Shown here in pieces: positions 1 to 9,200 of a stretch of DNA of 15,603 nucleotides; the first letter of the stretch is position 1; every line of letters starts with the position of its first letter. The stretch is from assembly GCA_028825055.1 (NCBI GenBank), contig JAPKAW010000022.1:1-15603 (forward strand). Direction: 5' to 3'. The stretch comes from Flavobacteriales bacterium. Lineage in GTDB: Bacteria > Bacteroidota > Bacteroidia > Flavobacteriales_D > Sanyastnellaceae. The translations under genes and the position numbers were made by a program. The notes beneath the pieces were generated by a model. It did not search any database. It worked only from the letters and a program-made list of their open reading frames with translations, and had not been told where the DNA came from.

Positions 1-1467
1 GGCTTTCGGTATGAATCGTATCTCAATGCCGTCTTGGGTTTTCCCGGACGATTCAAAGGAAGTGGAATTGGATATCGTTTTGCTCGGTATGCCTCGCCTT
101 CCCAAAATGTTGACGTGACCATCGGTAATTTTTACGAGCAATTTGGAAGTGGAATCGTGTTGCGGTCATATGAAGAAAGAGCGCTGGGAATTGACAATGC
201 GATGGACGGTGTTCGCATCATCTTGAGACCCATCGATGGAATCCAAATCAAAACTATTTATGGCAAACAACGTTTTGACTTTGACGATGGCTTGATCAAT
301 GGAGACGGCATCGTGCGCGGAATTGATGGAGGCTTGGACCTCAATGCGCTTTTGTCTGGAAGGGGCGGGCAAGATTGGAAGACCAAGGTGAATTTAGGAG
401 CCAACTTCGTCAGTAAATTTCAAGCTGGAGGAACCATCGCAAGCGACACACTCATCTTGACGCTTCCTGAAAATGTAGGGGCGTGGTCCTATCGACTGGA
501 CATCATGCGCAAGGGATGGTCTGCGGGTGCGGAATACGCCGCTAAAATCAACGACCCGAGTGCTGACAATGGCTACACGTATCGAAGAGGCGAGGCGCTT
601 ATGGCACATCTGGGCTACACCAAACGTGGTTTGGGAATCAGCGTACACGCAAAAACGGTGGACAACATGAGTTTTCGGTCGGACCGGGATGTGCTGCTGT
701 TTGACTCTCCTATCAATTACATTCCCGCCATCACCCAGCAACACACATACAATTTGGCTGCTACGCTCTATCCATACGCGACCGTCATTTCCGGTGAGTC
801 TAGCCTGAGTGCAGAAATCTTTTACAACATTAAGAAAGGCAGCCTGTTGGGTGGTAAGTACGGCACGAACGTCAGTGTCAATTTTGCTGCCGCCAATGGT
901 TTAGACACCACCAACTTAAGTGGGACGCAGGGGGTGATAGACGGATACGAAAGGCAATCTTGGGGCTTTGGCCCCACCAAGTTTGTTCGGGACTTCAACG
1001 TGCAGATTAGTCGCAAAGTTTCCAAAACGTTCAAGTGGAAATACACTTTCTACAACCTGGAATTTAACACGCTTACTACGCCTGTTACAACCACATTCAA
1101 GGGCATGGTTTATGCCGACATCCACGTCTTGGAAACGCAATGGAAAACAGCTAAACGCGAAAGCCTCCGGACGGAATTCCAATTGTTACTAACGGACCAA
1201 GACAAAAGGGATTGGGGAACAATTTTAGCAGAATATACGTGGAGTCCTCATTGGTTTGCCAGCGTTCTCGACCAATACAACTTTAGCAACCCCAATGAAG
1301 CGGACCGGGTGCATTATCTTTACGCTGCAGTAGGCCGAATCGAGGGTCCCCATCGTTTGTCAATTGGTTACGGAAAGCGAAGAGAGGGAATCTTTTGCAT
1401 CGGTGGGGTCTGCCGAGCAGTCCCCGCTTCAAATGGATTTGAGGTGAATTTTTCTTCGAGTTTTTAA
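1..1467 (+). CDS. DUF6029-like outer-membrane protein, 3' part
   Basis: The reading frame is open from base 1, so the gene starts upstream of the window; a TTG at 34 is an internal codon, not a start. About 488 codons are visible. The sequence alternates short hydrophobic/aromatic strands with polar turns and ends in Phe (NFSSSF), as outer-membrane beta-barrels do. The N-terminal visible part (YFLNxY-like GFRYESYLNAV, then GNFYEQFGSGIVLRSYEER) and the end (GRIEGPHRLSIGYGKRREG, then FCIGGVCRAVPASNGF) match my memory of the DUF6029 family, found in Bacteroidota and of unknown function. Two cysteines near the C-terminus (FCIGGVC) could form a disulfide. No convincing hairpin terminator follows. 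The family call rests on recognised motifs, not a search; a general barrel or porin-like protein is the alternative. Confidence 0.8.
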   Translation, partial: GFRYESYLNAVLGFPGRFKGSGIGYRFARYASPSQNVDVTIGNFYEQFGSGIVLRSYEERALGIDNAMDGVRIILRPIDGIQIKTIYGKQRFDFDDGLINGDGIVRGIDGGLDLNALLSGRGGQDWKTKVNLGANFVSKFQAGGTIASDTLILTLPENVGAWSYRLDIMRKGWSAGAEYAAKINDPSADNGYTYRRGEALMAHLGYTKRGLGISVHAKTVDNMSFRSDRDVLLFDSPINYIPAITQQHTYNLAATLYPYATVISGESSLSAEIFYNIKKGSLLGGKYGTNVSVNFAAANGLDTTNLSGTQGVIDGYERQSWGFGPTKFVRDFNVQISRKVSKTFKWKYTFYNLEFNTLTTPVTTTFKGMVYADIHVLETQWKTAKRESLRTEFQLLLTDQDKRDWGTILAEYTWSPHWFASVLDQYNFSNPNEADRVHYLYAAVGRIEGPHRLSIGYGKRREGIFCIGGVCRAVPASNGFEVNFSSSF

Positions 1468-1661
1468 AATACTCCTCTTTATTTCTCATTCGTATTCATC
1501 TGTTGTGCTGTCGATGTTAAAAATCCATTCTAATTGGTTTTTTCTGTACCAAATGATACAATGAATCGGTGACTATCATTACATTTGAGAACCTCGATAA
1601 GAACACATCAATGGCTTTTTATGTGCTCTAGAGATTTTGAAACCTAATTAAACTGTTTTTC
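1468..1661. other. intergenic leader region
   Basis: This 194-base AT-rich gap lies between the DUF6029-like gene and the first secreted thioredoxin-like gene. It contains a good -7 promoter box (separate entry). I see no ORF of note and no clear intrinsic terminator: the stem TTGGT/ACCAA (1534-1538 with 1548-1552) is only 5 bp and lacks a following T-run. A second weak imperfect hairpin lies around 1600-1633 in the presumed leader of the downstream gene. Confidence 0.6.
1580..1587 (+). promoter_or_regulatory. candidate -7 promoter box (TACATTTG)
   Basis: TACATTTG matches the Bacteroidota -7 consensus TAnnTTTG exactly. It lies 74 bases before the ATG at 1662, giving a predicted leader of roughly 70 bases. 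I do not see a good TTTG-type -33 element at the usual distance (the bases there are around GATACA), so the call rests on the -7 box and its location alone. Confidence 0.45.
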
Positions 1662-3137
1662 ATGAAGCACATTTACTCTTTGATTGCAGCACTCCTTATC
1701 GGCGTTGCTTCTTTCGCTCAGTTGCCAAACGGCAGCATTGCACCAGATTTCACAGCTACCGACATCGATGGTGTTGAACACAACTTATATGAGCTCCTCG
1801 ATGAGGGCAAAAAAGTTATTGTCGACTTTTCTGCAACATGGTGTGGCCCTTGTTGGGGATACGCGGTTGGCGGAGCTTTGGAAGAAGTTTATGAAATGTA
1901 CGGTCCTGACGGAACAGACGAGGTGCGCGTATTCCACATCGAATCAGATGACGCTACTACAATGGAAGATCTGCTCGGAACAGGTCCGTCGACCCAAGGA
2001 GACTGGACTTCTGTCATCAACTTCCCGATCATTGACGACGCGGCAAACATTTTTGATGCATACGAATGCACGTACTACCCTACGATCTATACGATTTGTC
2101 CGAACCGTATTTTAACGGAATCAGGGCAGGGTTCAGCTGACGCTCACGCTCAAATATTCCAAGCGAACGATTGTGCTGCCGCATCCTTAAGTAACGATCC
2201 CGCCTTGTTGAATTACACTGGAGGAACTACTGCGTGTCCTGATGAGCCTGTAAACATGAGCGTGGACTTGATGAACTTGGGAATTACGAACTTGCAATAC
2301 TGCACCATCGCCGTTATGGATGGTGCTACTGAGATTTTGAGCTCTGACTGGTCAGGTGATTTGGATACATATGGTGTTACGAACGTTGATTTGGGCACCG
2401 CTTCTTTCGGCAGCGACACCAACTTTACCATCGAAATCACTTCAGGGGACGACAACACAGCTAACAACAGCTCTTCTGGCGCTGTGGCGCTTGCAGTCTC
2501 CGGCACTTCTTTGATTCACATTGAAATCATGATCGATTCATGGCCACAAGAAATTGGCTGGTCGATTACCGATGCGTCAGGTGCTGTTATTCAGCAACTA
2601 AACGTAGGCGAACTCGCTGGCGAAGCTGAGGACATCTTTGAATGGTGGGTAAGTGCTCCTTCTGAAGGGTGTTACACCTTTATGATCGAAGATTCTTTTG
2701 GAGACGGCATCAATGGCTCAGAGTGGGGAGTGAACGATGGTTACTGCACGGTGAAAACGTACGATGACAACCTTACCTTTATATCTAGCGTTTACGACTA
2801 TGATGGATCGTACGGGTTTGAATCTGAAGCAGCTGGTATGGCAGTCACTTCTGTCAACACCGGAATTCAGGAATTGTCTTTGAATGAGGTTACCACGGTA
2901 TTCCCGAACCCCTTCTCAGATCAAACCACATTACAGTTCGCATTGAACCAATCTGGAAACGCCGGTATCGTTGTTCGCAACCTCATTGGTCAGCCGATCA
3001 TGAATCTCGACTTCGGGACATTGCAAGCTGGTGAGCACAATCACGTATTGGACTTCTCTGGCATCACTGCAGGTGTATACTTGGTTTCTCTCACCGCTGG
3101 TGAAGAGACGACAACAATGCGCGTGACTTTGAAGTAA
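1662..3137 (+). CDS. secreted thioredoxin-fold protein with T9SS sorting domain (paralogue 1)
   Basis: A 491-residue exported protein. Residues 1-19 form a signal peptide (cleavage near SFA-Q). Residues about 25-165 form a TlpA/AhpC-TSA-like thioredoxin domain: DFSATWCGPCW carries the redox pair C61-x-x-C64, and P140 in YYPTIYT is the expected cis-proline. Residues about 182-275 resemble a CARDB-like beta-sandwich. Residues about 285-390 resemble the secreted Bacteroidota domain with a GCYTF...DSFGDGI signature, possibly binding calcium through the Asp/Gly loop. Residues about 408-491 are a type A T9SS sorting domain (VFPNPFSD start, GVYLVSL near the end). The protein is therefore probably exported through the outer membrane and attached to the surface or released. 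It is followed by a terminator and then a clear paralogue. Thiol-disulfide exchange is inferred from CGPC; substrate unknown. Confidence 0.88.
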   Translation: MKHIYSLIAALLIGVASFAQLPNGSIAPDFTATDIDGVEHNLYELLDEGKKVIVDFSATWCGPCWGYAVGGALEEVYEMYGPDGTDEVRVFHIESDDATTMEDLLGTGPSTQGDWTSVINFPIIDDAANIFDAYECTYYPTIYTICPNRILTESGQGSADAHAQIFQANDCAAASLSNDPALLNYTGGTTACPDEPVNMSVDLMNLGITNLQYCTIAVMDGATEILSSDWSGDLDTYGVTNVDLGTASFGSDTNFTIEITSGDDNTANNSSSGAVALAVSGTSLIHIEIMIDSWPQEIGWSITDASGAVIQQLNVGELAGEAEDIFEWWVSAPSEGCYTFMIEDSFGDGINGSEWGVNDGYCTVKTYDDNLTFISSVYDYDGSYGFESEAAGMAVTSVNTGIQELSLNEVTTVFPNPFSDQTTLQFALNQSGNAGIVVRNLIGQPIMNLDFGTLQAGEHNHVLDFSGITAGVYLVSLTAGEETTTMRVTLK

Positions 3138-3162
3138 TTCCGAACAGGACCAACTTTTTGTT

Positions 3163-3198
3163 AAAGTCCGCATCATCGCTTTCGATGGTGCGGACTTT
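3163..3198 (+). terminator. intrinsic terminator between the two paralogues
   Basis: The arms 3163-3178 and 3183-3198 form a 16-bp stem with one G-U wobble (AAAGTCCGCATCATCG pairing with CGATGGTGCGGACTTT) around the 4-base loop CTTT, followed by further T's to 3200. It sits 25 bases after the stop of the first gene. A possible upstream TTG start for the next gene (3158) would lie at its foot, which argues for the ATG at 3257 instead. The near-perfect symmetry means it could also work on the opposite strand. Confidence 0.85.
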
Positions 3199-3202
3199 TT
3201 CA

Positions 3203-3232
3203 TTGTTCTGTGTTTTATGTTGCATAACTTGT
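3203..3232 (+). promoter_or_regulatory. candidate promoter for the second paralogue and downstream genes
   Basis: TTG at 3203-3205 and TAACTTGT at 3225-3232 are separated by 19 bases, fitting the spacing of Bacteroidota -33 and -7 elements; the -7 box differs from TAnnTTTG at two positions. It lies just after the terminator and 24 bases before the ATG at 3257, where a new promoter is needed. Confidence 0.35.
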
Positions 3233-3256
3233 GGTTTCCACGAAAAAACACCCTCG

Positions 3257-4714
3257 ATGAATCGTCTCAAGTTCTGTCTTCCCGTGCTCTTTGCCTTTAT
3301 CCTATCAGCCGAATCGTTTGCACAACTTCCTGATGGTGCCGCGGCTCCAGATTGGACAGCCACTGATATTGAAGGAATCGAACACAATCTTTACAGTTAC
3401 CTCGACTCAGGTTATGCTGTGATTTTAGATTTTTCAGCGACTTGGTGCGGCCCGTGCTGGACATACCACAACAGTGGTGTTTTGGAAGAGCTCTATGAAA
3501 GCCACGGTCCAAATGGAACCAATGAAGTCCGTGTTTTCTTCATTGAGTCCGATGATAGCACGACCGATGAAGATTTGCATGGAACAGGGCAAAACACTTG
3601 GGGTGATTGGACAGAAGGCGTCAACTACCCGATCATCGACAATGGAGGTAACATTTTTAGCAGCTATCAAAACACGTATTACCCCACCTTGTATACAGTA
3701 TGTCCCAATGGATTGCTGAATCAAATCGGTCAGGCGAGCTACAACATTCATGTGAACTACGTGGAATCCACAGATTGCGCTGCTGCCAGTTTTCCATCAG
3801 ATGCACGTATTCTAAGTTATACAGGTGCCATTCGCAGTTGCCCAGGAGAACCCGCTCCTTTGAGCGTTCGTGTTATGAATAATGGAACTGAACCGATGAC
3901 ATCGTGCACTTTTGAAGCGACCACGCTTTTCGGTACTGAATTGTTATCGTACGAATGGTCTGGCAACTTGGACACGTATGAAGTAGAGGACATTCAACTT
4001 GGTGACGCAACGTTTCCAACGACTTCAATTTTCTTCGTTGACATCGTTTCTGAAGACGACAATGATGCAAATAATAGCATCTCTTCGACGATGAACCTCA
4101 GCTCACAGACGAGTACCAGTTTGGTTCGTGTGCGCTTGACGACAGACGACACTCCAGGAGACAATGGCTGGTCTATTTCCAATGCTACGGGAGAGGAAGT
4201 AGAAGGCGCTCCCTTTGGATCCATGACAGAACCGAATACAGAATACACGTGGTGGGTGTCTTTGCCTTCCACTGGCTGCCATGCTTTTGACCTCTATGAC
4301 CTCACCGGAAATGGTGGAGACATCGCATGTGACCTCAGTACATTCAATGATGATTTGCAAAACATCAACACCATCTTCACCGCATCCAACAGCGGTGTAT
4401 GGTCCAATCTGAACAAGGGCTTTTTAGTGAATGCGATCAACACCGATGTCACCGAGTTCAACGGTTCATCAGAACCGATCTTACTCCATCCCAATCCAGC
4501 CAATAACAGCGTTGTTCTCAATGCTGTGGACGCTTCATGCCACATGATTCAAATTCACCACGTGAGTGGAGCTTTAGCAAAAGAATGGAATGGCATCTCA
4601 GTCCCGACCTCTGGTAGCGTGAACATCGATGTCAGCGATTTGGCTTCTGGGATTTACATCGTGTCAGGACATTCAGCGGCAAGCAAGCAAAGCGCTCGAT
4701 TAATCGTTCGCTAA
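3257..4714 (+). CDS. secreted thioredoxin-fold protein with T9SS sorting domain (paralogue 2)
   Basis: A 485-residue protein from the ATG at 3257. This start is chosen over the in-frame TTG at 3158 because it gives a normal signal peptide (MNRLKFCLPV..., cleavage near SFA-Q at 22-23) and the longer form would begin inside the terminator. The domain order is the same as in the preceding gene: thioredoxin-like domain about 28-168 with WCGPCW (C64, C67) and cis-Pro P143; CARDB-like sandwich about 185-275; a domain with GCHAF about 288-390; and a type A T9SS sorting domain about 403-485 (LLHPNPANN start, SDLASGIYIVSG near the end). Extra cysteines C149, C174, C195, C217 and C341 have counterparts in the first copy. 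The loop that reads DSFGDGI in the first copy is DLTGNGGD here. It probably heads an operon: the next ATG is 16 bases away. Confidence 0.88.
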   Translation: MNRLKFCLPVLFAFILSAESFAQLPDGAAAPDWTATDIEGIEHNLYSYLDSGYAVILDFSATWCGPCWTYHNSGVLEELYESHGPNGTNEVRVFFIESDDSTTDEDLHGTGQNTWGDWTEGVNYPIIDNGGNIFSSYQNTYYPTLYTVCPNGLLNQIGQASYNIHVNYVESTDCAAASFPSDARILSYTGAIRSCPGEPAPLSVRVMNNGTEPMTSCTFEATTLFGTELLSYEWSGNLDTYEVEDIQLGDATFPTTSIFFVDIVSEDDNDANNSISSTMNLSSQTSTSLVRVRLTTDDTPGDNGWSISNATGEEVEGAPFGSMTEPNTEYTWWVSLPSTGCHAFDLYDLTGNGGDIACDLSTFNDDLQNINTIFTASNSGVWSNLNKGFLVNAINTDVTEFNGSSEPILLHPNPANNSVVLNAVDASCHMIQIHHVSGALAKEWNGISVPTSGSVNIDVSDLASGIYIVSGHSAASKQSARLIVR

Positions 4715-4730
4715 TTCTCTTTCTGAACTC

Positions 4731-5609
4731 ATGCAACATCACGTAGCATTGACCATCCTTCCGATGGCCTTCGTTCTGGTTTTCTTAGGTTGCGATGAAC
4801 TGGAAAATCCAATCGTCGAAATCACGACGTCGTACCAAGAAAACGCATATGGTCCTGCGCCTGTTTTTGCGGCGCTACCCATTGGGGAAGCTGCGCAACA
4901 CGTGCTGATTGAAGATTTTACAGCGCATCAATGCGGCAACTGTCCAGACGCAGCCATCATTGCATCGCAAATTGCTGAAAACCAAGGCGAGGAAGTCTCT
5001 GTCATGGCCATCCATGCCGGGAACTTAGCGAATACCGATGATGATCACTTCGATACAGATTGGACGACAGTAGAAGGCGATTTGTTTTGGGACCAGCTGG
5101 ATTTTCAAGCGAATCCGTTGGGACGAATCAATCGAATTGGAGGTGCTGGTAATTTCTGGGCACCTGCACAATGGGCTGACGAAACCTCCGAACAACTCGC
5201 AAATACCCCGCAAGTGGGGATTCAAGTTATCCATGATTGGGTTCCTGAGAACAACCATCTCAATGTGCATGTGCACGGGACATTTTACGAAGAAACCACA
5301 GGTCCGATTCAAGTAGCGCTGCTCATTTTAGAATCGAATATCTACGATTACCAATTGGATTACGCTAGTGATCCGGAGTTGGTCCCAGACTATGAGTTCA
5401 ATCACATTCTTCGCGGTTCGGTACATGGCGCATTCGGCCTTGGCTTTGGCGATGTTGCCATGGGTGCCTCAGCAGGTGATGTCGCGACTCATTCTGTCAC
5501 GTATACCTGGGATAATAATTGGGTTGTGGACAATGCTACGGTACTTGTCGTGGTTTCAGACGCCGGTGGTATCGTATTGAATTCGTTCGAATTCCACCCT
5601 ACTGAGTAA
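4731..5609 (+). CDS. Omp28-like lipoprotein with CxxC thioredoxin-like motif
   Basis: A 292-residue predicted lipoprotein. The N-terminal hydrophobic stretch ends in a lipobox (VFLGC, lipidated Cys 21), so it should be anchored in the outer or inner membrane facing the periplasm or surface. HVLIEDFTAHQCGNCPDA around residues 58-73 is the typical Omp28-related signature and carries C68-G-N-C71 in a thioredoxin-like setting; NPLGRINR near 128-135 could supply the loop with the cis-proline (P129). The C-terminal half is beta-rich (EFNHILRGSVHGAFG is typical of the family). Omp28 proteins were first described as outer-membrane antigens; their enzymatic role is not established to my knowledge. It lies 16 bases after the second secreted thioredoxin gene and 5 bases before the barrel gene, so co-transcription is likely. 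Confidence 0.85.
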   Translation: MQHHVALTILPMAFVLVFLGCDELENPIVEITTSYQENAYGPAPVFAALPIGEAAQHVLIEDFTAHQCGNCPDAAIIASQIAENQGEEVSVMAIHAGNLANTDDDHFDTDWTTVEGDLFWDQLDFQANPLGRINRIGGAGNFWAPAQWADETSEQLANTPQVGIQVIHDWVPENNHLNVHVHGTFYEETTGPIQVALLILESNIYDYQLDYASDPELVPDYEFNHILRGSVHGAFGLGFGDVAMGASAGDVATHSVTYTWDNNWVVDNATVLVVVSDAGGIVLNSFEFHPTE

Positions 5610-5614
5610 GGAAC

Positions 5615-6250
5615 ATGATACGTGCTTTTGGTCTCATCATTCTAGGGCTGTTTACTTTGACTTCGCCTGTAGCAGGTCAATCCGAAAAGCAGCCTATAGA
5701 TTTCAGTGCGAAGCTCGCCATTGGCTTTTCAACGACTCAAGTCCACGGAGATCAGGTCTCCGGGTTCAATCAATTTGGTGCCACATGTGGAGCGACGTTG
5801 GCAATGCGACGAACATCCTCACGCAGCACTGAGTTAGGAATTCTTTGGACTCAGAAGGGGAGCCGCCGGCCGCCGGACCCGAAAAATGACGACTACACCA
5901 CATGGCAGTATCGCTTTACATACATCGATGTCCCTCTCGTTCGCCTGTGGCAACCCGTCAGTGATGCATGGTGGTTCGGGTTGGGCATTCAACCCAGCAT
6001 TCTACTGGGAAAAGGCCAGGAGGATTTTTACGGCAATGGACTCAGTGACATTACCTCGTTTGAATTGAATCCCATCGATTTAGGGGCCATAGGGGTCGTA
6101 GGGTTTCATGCCTCCGAACACTGGGACGTCGAAGTGCGATTGACACAGAGTCTTTTGCCTATCAGCCCTCGTCCAGAACAGCCTGTTTCAGGTTGGAATA
6201 ACTACATGATGAACATGGCCATCCAGTGGATGGTCGCTTGGAGGATCTAA
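5615..6250 (+). CDS. PorT-like outer-membrane beta-barrel protein
   Basis: A 211-residue protein with a signal peptide (about 1-21, cleavage near VAG-Q) followed by alternating strands that resemble the outer-membrane beta-barrel domain of PorT-type proteins: GFSTTQVHGDQVSGFNQFG near the start, YRFTYIDVPLVRLW in the middle, GVVGFHASEHWDVEVRLTQSL near the end. An eight-stranded barrel is the likely fold. The start has AAGGA close upstream (overlapping the previous stop TAA), and the gap to the Omp28-like gene is only 5 bases, so the two are probably translated from one mRNA. True PorT is a T9SS component, but this family is broad and many members have unknown roles; I do not claim it is PorT itself. 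Confidence 0.75.
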   Translation: MIRAFGLIILGLFTLTSPVAGQSEKQPIDFSAKLAIGFSTTQVHGDQVSGFNQFGATCGATLAMRRTSSRSTELGILWTQKGSRRPPDPKNDDYTTWQYRFTYIDVPLVRLWQPVSDAWWFGLGIQPSILLGKGQEDFYGNGLSDITSFELNPIDLGAIGVVGFHASEHWDVEVRLTQSLLPISPRPEQPVSGWNNYMMNMAIQWMVAWRI

Positions 6251-6260
6251 AAAGCGCGTA

Positions 6261-6274
6261 TTGAGCTAGCTCAA
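6261..6274. terminator. palindrome between convergent genes, possible bidirectional terminator
   Basis: TTGAGCTAGCTCAA is a perfect 14-base palindrome in the 28-base gap between the stop at 6250 (+) and the stop at 6279 (-). As RNA it can form a 5-bp stem with loop CUAG on either strand. The stem is short and no strong T-run follows, so terminator function is only a suggestion from its position. Confidence 0.35.
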
Positions 6275-6278
6275 CTTA

Positions 6279-9200
6279 CTATTGATCTGTGGCTTCGAAA
6301 ATGCGCCGAGGCGATCGATCCACAGCATCCACGGCGTCCAACCAACTCATCCAAAGGCCGTCCATGATTTCTTGAACCGCAACTGCAAATTCGGTTCCTT
6401 CTTCACGCAAACGTTCCAATGCGCGTTGGGCATTTCCAGCCGGCGCGGTGTCACCCCCATTGATCGAAAAGGCATTCCACATCACAGAGCTCAACCGCTC
6501 CGTAACGCTTTCTATTCCTTTGAAGTCTTCTGGTTCCGTATACATCGCTTCAGCATCCAAGAATGTCGTTTTGAGTGAGTCTGACAACTGTGTCAAATCC
6601 TCCGTCAACGAGTCCGGTAAATGCTGCAACTCCTTTTCTACCACCTTCACTGTGGCCAATCCCCGTTGAATAGAAGCCATGGCCACCGCAATTTGATCCA
6701 CCTCTGACATGACATCCTGTTGGAATGCAATGCGCGCTTCTTGTGCTGCTCGGTCGTACGGCACACGGGGGTCCGCATGCACTGTAATTGCTGCCGAATC
6801 CCGTTGATCGCCAAACGTGACCACCACCTGATACGTTCCGGGCAAAACACGAGGACCGCCACCTGATGTAACCTCAGACGCTTCCGGCAATCCGCGTCGA
6901 GGCCAATCCACACCATGTGTATCCAGTCGCCAAGAGAATGAATGAAGTCCCGCTTCAGAATCGCGCTGGCCCTCACGCAACGTATCGCCCTCTGCGTTTA
7001 CAATGGCCCATTTCACCGCGTCTTCATCAGCTGTTTCCGCTGAATCGGGTTGGATGTACAATTGAATCAACGCGCCACGATCATGGTTCTCTCCGATCCA
7101 TTGGTGGTCTGCTCCAAAGCGTGCGCCCAATGGACGGCGGTAATTCACCAAGTGTGCATCCGATACTGGGAAAACCCGAAGCACATCTGCCATCACTCCG
7201 TTTCCTTCAGCAGCGAGAGCCCTCAAGGGAGCGATATCGTCCATCACATAGGCTGCACGACCAAAGGTGCCCAATACCAGGTCTCCATCCCGTGGATGAA
7301 TGACCATGTCCCTGACGGGAACCGATGGTACATCGTGCGTCCAACGCTTCCAATTCGCTCCTCGATCGAAACTAACAAAGAGCCCCTCTTCAGTACCCAA
7401 AAACAACAAGGACGCCTCCTCAGGATCCTGCACAACAGAAAGAGCATGGCCTGTGACCTCACCCCCTTCCATCACCAATCGGACCCACGTGCTTCCTGAA
7501 TCCGTGGTGCGGTAGAGGTATGGATTCCAATTATTACGCCGGTAGTCGTTCACCACCACATACACCTCATCGGCATCATGTGGACTCACATGGATTTGCG
7601 GAATCCAAGCCCCCACAGGGAATCGCTTGATATCGAGCGCATGATCAATCCATGTTGCCCCTCCATCCTGAGAATGCTGAATCCGTCCATCATCGGTTCC
7701 CACCCACAACTCCTTTGGGCGCAATGGATTTGGCGCAATGCACAAGATGGTACAATGGTTCTCAGCCTGGGTGGCATCGATGGTCAAGCCCCCCGATTCC
7801 GCCTGTTTCAATTTTTCAGGATCGTTTGTCGTCAGGTCTCCACTCAAAGTCGTCCACGTTCCTCCTCTATTCGCGCTGTGGTGCACCATTTGAGATCCGA
7901 AATAGAGACCATTCGGATCCATTGGGTCAGACGCAATCGCAGCATTCCAAGCGAATCGCAATGGCACCGTATCCGGCTGCACCGGTTGGATAGAACTTTG
8001 ATTGCCGTTGCGCAAATCAATGCGAGCCAATGAGCCCCCCTGGTACATGGCGTATGCTGTGTTCAAATCGCCGGGAGCCGGCAGTACATCAAAGCCATCC
8101 CCGAACATCACTTCCTGCCAATCTTCATTGCGAATCCCACCGGAGTGCCATACTTCGCTGGGTCCGACCCACGACCCATTGTCCTGCATTCCCCCATAAA
8201 TCCTGTACGGCACCGCCATGTCTACGGCGATGTGGTAAAACTGGCCCAAGGGCAAATTGTTGACGAACGTCCACGACTTCCCTCCATCCCGGCTAATATT
8301 CAAGCCTCCATCGTTCCCGTCAATGAGAAAATTTGGATTGTCTGGATGGATGTAAAATGCATGATGGTCCGGGTGAACTCCACTGTATGGCAAGATGGTG
8401 CGAAAGGTCCGTCCTCCATCCTCACTGAGGTCGACCATACTGTACAAGTTGAACAACCGACGCTCGTCCGACGGATCTGCATAGATGTCCGCATAATAAA
8501 ACGGCCGATTTCCAATGTTGTCCCTCTGAATCAAATCCCATGAAACACCTCCGTCATTAGAATGATACAACCCTGTACTCGCGGATTCCACCAAGGCATA
8601 GATCACATCCGGATTGGCCGCACTCACGGCCAAGCCAATTCGGCCCAGTTCACCGTCTGGCAATCCCGCTTCGTCCGTTAACTTTTTCCACGTCGAACCG
8701 CCGTCATGTGTGATATGCAATGCACTGCCTTCGCCTCCGCTGGTAAAGAACCACGGTTGACGACGGTGTGACCACATGGCCACCAGCAACTTATCCGGAT
8801 TGGAAGGGTCAATGATCATGTCCGCCACACCGGTGCTTTCATCCGTGTACAGCACATGTTGCCAGCTCTTGCCTCCGTCTGTTGTTTTGTAGACCCCGCG
8901 ATTCGGACTGTCCCCCCAAGCCGTTCCTGTGACCCCGACCCAAACGGTCTGGTGATCTGTCGGATGGACGATAATCCGGTGAATGTTGTGTGTGTTTTCA
9001 AGGCCCATCATTTCCCATGAATAGCCTCCGTCAATGCTTCGGAATACACCGCGCCCGCTCGAGTGTGAGTTGCGCGGGTTACCTTCTCCCGTCCCCACCC
9101 AAATGACATCGGGATTGGAGGGTGCCAATGCGACCGCTCCTATGCTCTGGGTCGGCTGATCATCGAACAACGGCTCCCATTCTACGCCCGCTGTTTCGCT

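Noticed and set aside
1600..1633. Imperfect hairpin (AGAACACAT with ATGTGCTCT) in the leader of the first secreted gene
   Set aside because: One mismatch in 9 bp and a loop of about 12 bases; no T-run and no known riboswitch feature, so probably chance.
1684..2115. A 143-codon frame inside the first thioredoxin-like gene
   Set aside because: Out-of-frame shadow of a well supported gene with signal peptide, CGPC motif and T9SS tail.
3158..3256. Upstream TTG start that would lengthen the second thioredoxin-like protein by 33 residues
   Set aside because: It would begin in the terminator hairpin and puts an odd sequence in front of a good signal peptide; the ATG at 3257 is the natural start.
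7050..8543. Several long open frames on the plus strand opposite the Asp-box gene
   Set aside because: They are shadows of the real minus-strand gene: no signal, domain or plausible composition, and they overlap one another.
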